From Meandrina meandrites (taxonomy: Eukaryota > Cnidaria > Anthozoa > Scleractinia > Meandrinidae): a stretch of 64,000 nt of DNA. The notes beneath the pieces were generated by a model that saw nothing but the letters and a program-made list of their open reading frames with translations, was not told the origin of the DNA and ran no database searches. Below are positions 38,901 through 50,900 of this stretch, piece after piece (the first letter of the stretch is position 1; every line of letters starts with the position of its first letter). The DNA lies in NCBI GenBank assembly GCA_963693305.1, contig OY855915.1, forward strand, positions 434,001 through 498,000. The letters run 5' to 3'. The translations under genes and the position numbers were made by a program.

Positions 38901-41900
38901 CGTATACTCATAAGCTGAAAGAGCGTAGCAGAGTAATCAAACAAGTTAAAGCACATTACTCTGAGGTCAAGAAAGATTAACAGTTTCTGTAGAGTCATGT
39001 TATATGCCAATTTAAAGCTTATATGCTGAAGGAAGGGAGCAGAACAATCAAACAACTTAACTTTCATTACCTTTTCTTTCCCGTGTTTTGTTTCCATCAA
39101 CAATATCTACATTATTGTTCACTTCTCCTCCTTTCTTTTGATATCTTTGTGGTTCAGGAGATGGTGTGTGGGTCAACAAATCTGTTGGAAGAAAATCCGC
39201 TTCATATACTGCATGTACATTGCGAGAAATGATTGACATATTGACAGTTTGTTCTTAATGCCGCAGTGTCACTTGCTATAGTCTGTTTAAACCACAGGCT
39301 CACGAAAGGAGGAGTTTTTTAGCTAACAACTCGAAAAGCCAAAACTCGCCTAAAAGACGTCGGATCTGCCTGTCAAACGAGATAGCACCAGACAATGCAA
39401 CAAGGCATTGAAGTAAGTGGATTTTGTTGTCAAAATATCATAATATCGAGCTATAAATCCGAATCTGTTTTTTCCATACGAACCTTTATAAATACAAACT
39501 GTTGTAACGCAACACCTTCACATGCTGCAATGTCAATTGCTGCATTGTCAATTATTAAAACTCCTCCCATCGTGAGCTTGGGCCGCCTGTGTTCAAACCC
39601 TTTACACCAAAGTCCAATGTTAACCTATATCCACGATAAGTTTTGTTCTTTGGCGATGCTTTCCACAACTCACCTGACCGGAAACTCATATTTTTCGTAT
39701 TTGAAAACATGTAACCGTTTCTTGTTCTTACTCAACTAAATGTTATGACGGAGTTGATACCTTGATCATGTTAATGTTGGCACGGAATATTTACTAGTAG
39801 GAAATTGGTGGCAAAACAGAAGTCGCTTAAAGCAAGGTTATTTATGGCGCTTCATGAAAAGAATAATTGAAAACAGAGAAGCGATTACGCAAGTGACATC
39901 ATCCTTATGAGTTTCTGATGTGGTCCTTACACTAATTCGTACATTTCAAGCAAGCGGAAGATCAAGAGTTCCGCCGTTGCAAGTTACCAATAATCAGCCA
40001 ATACTTTGACAATTACCAAGCAAAATCATCTGCAGTAAAACTACAATGCCACAATAATTACATTACTATTAAAATACACAACACAACGCATTAAGCAAGT
40101 TTTTTTTAACGCTGCTTTAGTATTAGTATGCACCCATTAATTAATTATCAGTTACATTACTCTTAATTGCATTGTTATCATTACTGTTATAATTAATTAA
40201 CATAACATTACATTTTATTATTATTATTATTGTTACCGTTAGTACCTTTATGCCCTCCGCCTTTTCTAGCAATTTTAAGGTATTCTGTATTAGTGTTGAT
40301 GTCTACCGGTATTTTTGAACCGCTTGGGTTCTTACAAGGACTCCGACGAGTACTGGGTGTATCTAGAGAACAAATACAGCACTTTCAACTTCAGGCAAGG
40401 TGTCAAAAAACGCAGACTAGTGGGGGATACCTGGGGAGTTCTCAGAAGCATAACTTTAGTCTGGGAACTAAAATAGGAAACGTTAGATGCCACTCTGCTA
40501 TCTGAATATATTGAGACCACTGCAAACAGTCCCTAGTGTTCTTGACCTGTAATACGAATCACTTGCTGACTTATTTGTTTTGGTTCCATGTGGACAAAAA
40601 GAGTATTGACAACGCTATGCTAGCGGACCTTGTCTGTGGCTTGGCTTACAATACAAGTGCCATGAAAAACTGTGGCCCTGCACATACTTTATATAAGGTT
40701 CAGGAAAAGTCGCTGACTACAAACATGAAATGTCCCAAACAGACTGAAGACTTAATAAAGTAATGCATGTACGTTATGTAAAAATCTTGAAAAGTGGAGT
40801 TCGACAAGTACTGTACAATAACAGTGAAATATCATGGATAAACCCAAACAGCAAGTGCACGCTACTTGAGTACAGTGATTTCAACTAACCTTTTCTTTGT
40901 TGTGTCTCCTTTATATCGACTCCATCATGAGTGTACCACTGTCCGTCTGTCTTGTCATATCTTACTGGTTCAGGGGTGGGTGTGTGGGGCTCGACTGTCA
41001 ATAGATCTGTCACAAAGTACATGCAATCATTTTGGAAAACCATCTCACCTGAAGTATCAACATTCTCCCTTTCAAACTTGAAAACACATGCTCAATCACG
41101 GTACATTTGATAACCACTTAGGTCATGCTTCCACACTATGAGTTCAGCTTAGATTTAACTGGTATAAAAATTCCCCAAATGAACAAGCACATGACAACAG
41201 TTAATTTTCATGGCTTGTCCCAACCCAGCAGGTCATCACGGCATGTACTAAAACCAGAAACAACGAAACGGCGAAATCACCGAAACGAAACAAGTATAGA
41301 GTACTGCCCTTACCAACAAATAAAAGCTAACCGCAAGCAAACCGGAGTAAAGTTAACCACAAGCAAGCCTCGGTAAAAGCTAACCGCAAGCAAACCGGAG
41401 TAAAGTTAACCACAAGAAAGCCTCGGTAAAAGCTAACCGCAAGCAAACCGGAGTAAAGTTAACTACAAGCAAGCCTCGGTAAAAGCTAACCGCAAGCAAA
41501 CCGGAGTAAAGTTAACTACAAGCAAGCCTCGGTAAAAGCTAACCGCAAGCAAACCGGAGTAAAGTTAACTACAAGCAAGCCTCGGTAAAAGCTAACCGCA
41601 AGCAAACCGGAGTAAAGTTAACCACAAGAAAGCCTCGGTAAAAGCTAACCTCAAGCAAACCGGAGTAAAGTTAACTACAAGCAAGCCTCGGTAAAAGCTA
41701 ACCGCAAGTTTCGTTTCGCTTCGTTTTGGCTGTTTACGTTTCTTCGTTTCGGATTTTAGTACACGCCGGTCACAACATTTCCCGTCTGTGAGAACCTCAA
41801 TTGTTGTTGTTGCTGCTTTGTAAATGCAGACATTTCTTTGCTCCAATACGATCAAGTTCCTTTTTCTTGAGCATGACCTGTCTCCAAGAAGTTTTAAAAA

Positions 41901-44900
41901 TAACGTAAAACAGAATTTGGTAATTAAACACGTACCACTGTGTCCACCGCCCTTCCTGGCCAACATTAAGTAATCTGTATCACTATTGTTATTTTTACGT
42001 GGACTGGGTGAAGCTGGTGATCCTAAACAAACAAGCACAATATACATTACTAATCTGAAGTATAAATGAGAAAATATAATGTGGTTATTGTTATAAATAT
42101 ATCACAGAGGCCCTATAAGAGGTTTTCGGTATACGGGATATTTAGGTACAAAATTAGAGATACGGAATATTTAGGGGAAAAATTAACGGGATACGAGATA
42201 CTTAAACAAGAGACTTCGGGATATCGAACACTAAAGTTGGGGATACAAATCACCGAAATTAACAGGATACAGAATATTTACGCCAAAAATTAATGGGATA
42301 CGGGATGTTCAGACCCTCCCTAATGGGGCCTCATCACGATGGGGTCACTTTGGATGTTGTTTGCAAAGTTTCGACTGCTATACTCTGGTCTGGTATTGGT
42401 GCATTTTGACCTTCATTATTCCAACTAGATGTTGCTGCTTGGTATTGTTAAGCGTCTGTACGACTTAGCGACACACCGCACGGCTTAATAACCATCAAAA
42501 ATAAATAAAACAACGGAGCATAATAAAAACGGCATTCTATCACATACTTGTTTCGGTTCCATTTTGATTGTACCAGTTTCCTCCACTCTTCTGGTATCTC
42601 TGTGGTTCAGGCGATGGTGTGTGTGGCTCCATTGTTAACAGATCTGAAACAGGCAAGGAAAAATGATGGTTAGTTACGAAGAACTTAGCGAAATTCTAGC
42701 TCTCGAGCTGACCCCGCGAGAGAAAAATGAATTTGAAGTTATCGATATTTTAGATAAAAACGAACGTTTCACGTCAGTTTGCAAAACAAAATAACCACGC
42801 GTTTTAAGCATTTTTGCGAGGTTTGACATTAACTTTCTCGAGAACGCTTTAGAATTCAATCGCGGGGCCACTTATAAAAATAAATTACAGTCGATGTTTC
42901 AAATAGTATACAAAATGTTACCGTGCTTTGAGTAGAATTTTGGTAGTTAATTTTTGCACTTATTGCTTGAACTTACAGCGGAAACCGTCTTAACATGTAC
43001 AGTCCTGCTGTTGTAAGTTTTTGATACATGTATGTTTAGGCTTGCAGCATAATAAGCTTAAAGGAAGAATAATTCTAATGGAATTTAAAGCGCCAGTTTG
43101 AGTTTTCTTTTCATTGCAGTTAACGGTTTTTTCCTGTATTAAGATACCGTAATGAGTCTAAGGAACGTTTTATTCTTATTGTACGATACAGCCATCAAAA
43201 TAATTCAGTGTTACCTTTACGCCCACCACCTTTCTTTGCAATCTTGAGGTATTCTGTGTCTGCCTCCATGTTTAGTGAACTGTCCAAGTTTGATGGACGT
43301 GGACTGTTAGAAACTGTCACCATTTCTAAAGAGACGCCAATCACAGGAAAAATGAATAACTACACTTTCTGACCTACATGTAACACGGTCTAACGCATAC
43401 AGCACAAGTAACTGGGTTTCACCTAACATTTCACTAATAAATTGGAACATTCTGCAGAATATTCGCTCTTACCTTTCCTTTGCTGTGTGTCTTTCACATC
43501 AACTCCATCATGAGTGTACCACTGTCCGTCTGTCTTGTCATATTTGACTGGTTCACTCCTTGGCGTGTGAGGTTCAAGTGTCAAGAGATCTTAATAAATG
43601 CAAAAGTCATGTTAGACTCAGTATACAAACATTCTGTCAACAAATTTTCCATGGGCAGCAAGTTATTTGTAAGGTCACATTAAAGGGGCTTTGTCATGGA
43701 TTTTACCAGATATAGCCAAAATTTACATTTGTGTCGCAGGAAACCGAAAAACAACGGTCTATTTCTATTAAAAAATCGCTATATAAGAACACTAAAACTG
43801 TTAACGACCGTCTTTGCCTGTGGATGGCTCGGATAGAAATGGATTACAACTTGAAAAACTAAGGCTTAACTTTTCAAGTTGTTTCCGCTTGTCTTCAAAA
43901 ATTCGATACTTATAGCCGCAGCTTGATTTCTATCCGTAAACTAAGGTAATATCTTCCTTTAGATGTTCAGATAACGTTTTTTATGGGTTAAGTTGCCTGC
44001 CGCATATTTCGGTTTAGGTTAGACCAAAAATTTGCGAAAACCCCGTGATGTAGCTCCTTTAAATTGTTATTAACTCGTTGAGGCCACAATCCAGTGTTAA
44101 CAAACCTTTGTGTCCTCCGCCTTTCTTGGCAATCTTCAGATACTCAGTTTCCGTCTCAATATCAACAGAACTGGCTGCGCTCGATGGGCGTGGACTAGCT
44201 GCTACTGTTACCATTTCTGAGAAAAGTAAATAAAGCATAATGGTACAACACACTCGCCCTTAAGCATTAAACCAAATTGGGACAAAGTTAAACAAACGTT
44301 TTGTTAACGCGCTAAATATGAAAACTGTTTACGAACGTTTCGAGACTTCTGCCTCTTCATCAGCGTAAAAAATGCCATCCAAATTGGGGTTGGCTCTTGA
44401 TGGTGTTGTTGTACTTTTCAAAAGCCCCATCCAAAGGAAAAATAATACTTAAAGACATCTCTGTACACTCACCTTTTCTTTGTTGAGTGTCCTTGACATC
44501 CACTCCATCGTGAGTGTACCACTGTCCATCCCCCTTATTGTACTGAACTGGTTCAGGGGTGGGTGTGTGGGGCTCTACAGTCAACAGATCTGTCACACAA
44601 CACTTTAGTTAGTCATGTACGCAGATACTGAACATTACACCAATGTCACACCATACTAACGTAAGGGTGTCTAAGTACCGAGAGTGGCATCTTTGAGAGA
44701 TTCAAACGCTGAATCTTACATGTATGTACACGCCTCTTATGCGATATACACAAGATTGCACAAGCCAAAAGAGGCTCATGGCCTATACTTGACGTTAGTT
44801 TTGAATATTTTTGTAAGCTTACCTTTATGCCCTCCACCTTTCTTTGCAATCTTAAGGTAATGTGTTTCTGTCTCAACTTCCATTGAACTATCCAGGTTTG

Positions 44901-47900
44901 GTGATCGAGGACTACTTGCCACTGTAACCATTTCTGAAGAAGATAAAAAAACATTTCATAAAAAATATAACTAAAGATGTGGACAAGAAAGATTAAGGTA
45001 AATGATGAATGCAGTAACAGTAACAGAATTTTATACCTTTTCTCTGTTGTGTGCCTCTCACATCCACTCCATCATGAGTGTACCACTGTCCGTCTTTCTT
45101 GTCATAGTTTACTGGTTCAGGGGTGGGTGTGTGAGGATCTATGGTCAACAGATCTATTGTAGCAACATAATGACAAAGTATTAGTAAAGTGTTCACTTCA
45201 CTTGAAATCTTTGACATTGAAAACTTTGGTCAATGCCTACAGCATGGCAAAATTACAGACTCGTTTGAAACATTTACCTTTGCGTCCTCCTTTCCTTGCC
45301 GTCTCAAGATATTCTCCATTGATTTCTCCTGCTGCTGCTACGTCTTCTGGAATGCTTTCAAGAGTCATGGACAAATCTAGACAAAATCGGAAAACACTGT
45401 GAATTTTGCACTGGCACTTTTGTACTGAAGATGGTTAAGGGTAACAAAACTACATGTTTCTCTCTCTACAAAATGCTGTGTTTTCACAATAATATCAACA
45501 CTACAACCAAACATTTGATAGTTTAGTAGGTCAATTTACACATACCTCTTCTCTGTTGCGACTCTCTGACGTCCACTCCATCATGAGTGTACCACTGTCC
45601 ATCACTCTTGTCATATCGTACTGGTTCAGGGGTGGGTGTGTGGGGCTCTATCGTCAAAAGATCTACCAGAATAAAAGTGCATTCATTTGTTAGGCTATCG
45701 GAGAAGAGAAGCCAATGACAAACTAGCAGCAGCAACCGTGACAAGAATATGTTTCCTCTGCGGCACATATGCCATGACTTCTATTTACACATAGCATAAT
45801 TTTTTTTTTTAATTTTTAGCTGCAATACTTGGTTCTAGAAAAATACCCACACCCACCCCTGAGGATCATTAGAAATTTCAATTGTGAGGGGGTCTGGAAG
45901 GTCAAACCTTTTAGCTACACTAGAGGAAGGTGGGGAGGGTTGTAACCAAAAAACTCACATCACATTATGCATGTATTGAAGCAGTTGTACGTTAGTTTAT
46001 TTTGATAGGCCAAAAAGTGTGTACTGTCAAAGCATTGTCTAATGATAATAACGTTTTAAATTGTATTATTTTAAACTCCCTGAATCAAAAAACGAAATAC
46101 ATGTATGGTTACCTTGATGGCCTCCTCCCTTCTTTGCCAACTCAAGATATTCGCTGTTGTTACTACTTCCAGCAGCCACTACACTCTCACTGTTCTTCTG
46201 ATCATCAACTGACACAGTAGACTCTAGACAACAAATTATGTGTTTTATAATATTGACATAAAGGATCTAACAGATTTTAATATAATTGTATTAAATATTG
46301 TAGGAACTTAACTGTGCCTAACAGAGGAAAACCAGTTTTACTTCGAATGCAAAAAATGGGATTTGAACCCATTTCCTTTAAAATTCTGTGGAATCTGAAT
46401 GCCTGAAATCTCACTAACCTCTTCTCTGTTGCGACTCTTTGACGTCCACTCCATCATGAGTGTACCACTGTCCGTCTGTCTTGTCATATCTTACTGGTTC
46501 AGGGGTGGGTGCGTGAGGGTCAATTGTCAGCAAATCTAAGGGTTTAAAAAGCAACAGTTATATAGTAACTATGCGGCCTCTGTCCCTCCTGAATTGTACA
46601 CTTCAAAACTTAACTTCAAACGTTTACAGCTGACTACATACTATAGTGTACATTTTTGTCTGTACAGTAGTTATGCCAGGCCAAAACAAAAACAGCAACA
46701 ACAATACAGCTTAACCTCTCCAGCATCTAATCCTTTACCATGCATGGTGTCGTTTGCCACAGTAAACCACTAATAGGTAAAACCTATTGTAAGTAAGTTA
46801 AGATTTTGCCATGCCGACTGAGCTGTCATCGCTAAGGCCAGGATGTTGTATCGATATGAAAAGTGGTAGAGGCAAAAAAAAAAGCAAATAGCAGGCTACT
46901 TATGGGGAGGTACCGACTGTTGTAAAAATAACCACACCTTTATGTCCTCCTCCCTTCTTTGCTAAGTCAAGATAATCTCTGTTATTTCCTCCAGCAGGCG
47001 TAAGACTTTCTGTGTCATGTTGGGCTTCAAGAGACACAGCTAACTCTGCCAAATGCAAAACAACAATACAATCTTCCAATTACTTTTTTTCCTTTAGAAC
47101 AGAAATTCAGCATGTAAGCCACTGATTACCAACTAATTAAAAGAAATAGGTACTACATCAAGACACATGTTGATGAAATGAAATTTAGGCAACAAAAAAT
47201 AATAAGTTAAACATCATTAAATACAGAACAAAATGACATAAAGGGATCTTTGAAAAATCTTCACCTTTAAAACATAAAATTCCCAATAAACGACACTGAG
47301 CACTGCACACATTGTGCAAGAAATCTACATTAATATTCCATTACCTTTCCTTTGTTGCGTTGCCTTAACATCTACTCCATCATGACCATACCACTGTCCA
47401 TCTGTCTTGTCATACTTGACTGGTTCAGGAGTGGGTGCATGAGGTTCAACAGTTAAAAGATCTATTCAATGTACAGAAGCAAAATAATGTCAGCTACATT
47501 TATACTGTGTAATTTAACAAAATTAATTCTATAATGGCACTAAAAGTGAATCAACAAAAGTGTCACAAATATGTGCTGATGTACTATCAGTGAGTCTATC
47601 AATAATGCTTTGTCATACACTGGAAACCAGAAGTTATCAGCAATTTTCACGGAAAAGCTCAGTGAGCGATGCATCAATATACATGTCAAGAGTACATGTA
47701 ATGAATATTAGAGCTGCTGGCCGGTTTATACAATGGTAAGACATAATTAATAACAGTTATCACGTTGTCATGGCAACACTACTCAACATATGCACAGAAG
47801 GACTGTACCTTTATGCCCTCCACCTTTCTTTGCAATCTTAAGGTAATTTGTTTCCGTCTCAACTTCCATTGAACTATCCAGGTTTTCAGGACGTGGACTG

Positions 47901-50900
47901 CTTGCAACTGTTACCATTTCTAATAAAACAAGAATTTTTTCAAGTAAGAACTCGAAGATATTTTGTGACAGCAGATATTGGCTTGCAAAGCATTGTAGGT
48001 GGGATGAGTTGGAGATTATGTATCTACAGGTATGTCTTTAAATTTGGTACAATTTGGTATTTTCCTTTGTTCTGGTGAAAAGCAATGTATGTTTTAATGA
48101 ATTTAAAGCAAATGAAACTAGTAGACAGATTCGGCTAACATGTTAGCATCCTTAATCACCACCCAATTCAGACCACATGATGATTCATTTGGGAGGTTAC
48201 AATATTGTACAATTTGTTACACGCAACTGAGTGCATGCGAGTATGTACAAACAGAACAATATTGTAGCCTTCCAAATAATTCATCACATGATTTGGGTGG
48301 CAACAAGGACGTAAACATGTCAGCTGAATCTGTCTATACCAGATCGTACCAAAAGTAAAATTAAAATGTTTTATTGACAACTGCTTCTGTTCAAAAAATT
48401 TTGTGAAAGCCAGGTAAGGTGGCACTTATTAGTATATTAAGGAAGTGAAGAGAACTTTTAAAAGAAGTATATACATGAAGAGTGGGAGGTGCTGCAGATC
48501 AAGTGATCTGGGTTGAGCCCTCGCCAGGTTCTTTGGCAAGACACTTAACTCTCACAGCACTTGCCTCTCACAACCCAGCTGTATAAATGGGTACCGGCGA
48601 ATTTACTGGTGGGGGTAACCCTATGATGGACTAGCATCCCATCCAGGGGGGAGTAGAAATACTCCCAGTTGTTTGACGCTACTGAAACCAGGATAAGCTC
48701 CAGCCTGATGGGCCACTAGGCTCAAATGTAGACTTTAACATGCATAAGAAATGAGCTGTAAGAAACAAATTCTATGCACACACTGACTGAGAGTGGCATA
48801 TTGTTAAATTAAAATCACTAACAAAAGAAAGCACCTTTTCTTTGCTGTGTGTCCTTAACATCCACTCCATGATGAGTGTACCACTGTCCGTCTGTCTTGT
48901 CATATTTGACTGGTTCAGAGGTGGGTGTGTGAGGATCTACTATGAGCAAATCTGAAACAAAGCAAAAGAATTAAAAGATCAGTGAATAGTCCTTACCAAT
49001 CAAGGAAGGTCTGCCCTAAGATTGATTTAGATGGAAGTTAACCTGTTAATTGTAAAGATCGCAGACGTACTTTGTATGTCTGACCCACATGTAGGGCTAT
49101 CCTTAACATCTATATACTGTATGCTGAAACGTCACATTGTGTAACAAATAACTTACAGGCATTAGAATACTGTTAGACTAAGTGCACATTTTTTTTTACC
49201 CACCAATTCAATCCACATTGTTAGTATATCATTTCACTATGTACATGGGGATGTTTATTGACATATATGTCACCTACATGTACTTCATGCTAAATATAAG
49301 GACCACAGACAGGCAACCTGCTCATTGTAAATGCTTTCCAAATCACAGATTTCACAGGGTTTGTAAATAAAAGTATTTAAAATAGTTGCATTTCTTTTCA
49401 GAAAAAAAAATTCAAATGAAAGATGAATAATTTACCATTCTTTGCACATGTACTAGGCAAATTAACCAACTATTGCTTGCTCATACAATGTGGCGATTAC
49501 ATAATTAATATGTGTATTACATGTATTACATTTTCATGATGTCACCAAATGTTATTTTCTTGTCTAACCTTTATGCCCTCCTCCTTTCTTTGCCAGCTTC
49601 AAGTAATCTCCGCTATTTTCTCCTGCTGCTATAATTTCATCAGCATTGTTTTCAGGGCTATTTATGCTTGCCGACAAGTCTGCAATTTTATTGCACATAA
49701 TAGATTATATAATATTAAATAAATATTGAGAACATTAATGTTAATAATTATTATTCAATTTTTGTTCATCTGTAACTTTCTGCTAACTACAGATAATGCA
49801 ATAAAATTTCAACAGCTTTAAAAGATGAAATAACTCACCTTTTCTCTGTTGTGTGTCTCTCACATCCACTCCATCATGAGTGTACCACTGTCCATCTGTC
49901 TTGTCGTATCTAACTGGTTCAGGGGTGGGTGTGTGGGGATCTATTGTCAATAGATCTAAAAGAAAATATTCCTTGTTGTTTATAACTGAACAGAATGATA
50001 AAACCCAAATTAATTTACAATATTAAACTATGTTGATGTCTGCTTTCAAAGTGTGCTTTCAGAAAATATCAATACCCACACCACATGTAATTCTAAATTG
50101 GAGGGAGGTCTTGAAGGTCAAACTTTTAAAGGAAATTTATCAAGAACCTGAACTGGAATTTTTAGAGGGGTGGAGAGGTTTAGCCAAAAAAAACCTCTTT
50201 GATGAGGGGGGGGGGGGGGGGGGAGGTACTATTACAGATATTTTCTGGAGTAAAACAAAGTGACTCATTAACAACAAACATGAAGCATCAAACATTATCA
50301 GAATGTTGGTCTCGCTGCCCTGATCAATACTAACCTTTATGTCCTCCACCTTTCTTGGCAATCTTAAGATAATCTGTATTGGTCTCAATATCAATGGAGC
50401 TGGCGACACTTGATGGGCGTGGACTGCTAGGCAGAGTAACCATTTCTAAACAGAGTAAAACTATTGGTCAGCAAATCCAGTCGCATGCATAATGTCACTG
50501 TACTTAAACCCTCATTACTACATCCTGGGAATTAATGATGGCTATGTCAATTTACTTTCACTCGACTATATTTCATGTCTCAGCAAATGTTTGCATGTGT
50601 CATGTTATAGGGAAGACGAGAAAGAGGAAAAATGGTTAAAAAAGAGTCATTACCTTTCCTCTCTTGTGTCTCTTTAACATCCACTCCATCATGAGTGTAC
50701 CACTGTCCATCCCTCTTCTCATATTTGACTGGCTCAGAAGTGGTCGCATGTGGGTCTATTGTCAGCAGATCTACAGGACAGTGGAAAATGGGCTGAATTA
50801 TACATGTATGTAGATAATAATGATGATGACGATGATGACGACAACGATGATGATAAGGAAAGTGCATGGATCAGAGTGCTGTCAGGGCAAAAAATCATGG

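Noticed and set aside
41592..42047. 151-codon minus-strand frame
   Set aside because: It is exon 29 read through its donor into the 53-bp minisatellite, giving the repeated TEAFLWLTLLRFACG; not a separate gene.
46330..46405. tRNA-like T arm on the minus strand (atggg ttcaaat cccat)
   Set aside because: The T stem is perfect, but no complementary acceptor stem, D arm or anticodon arm is found at the right distance.
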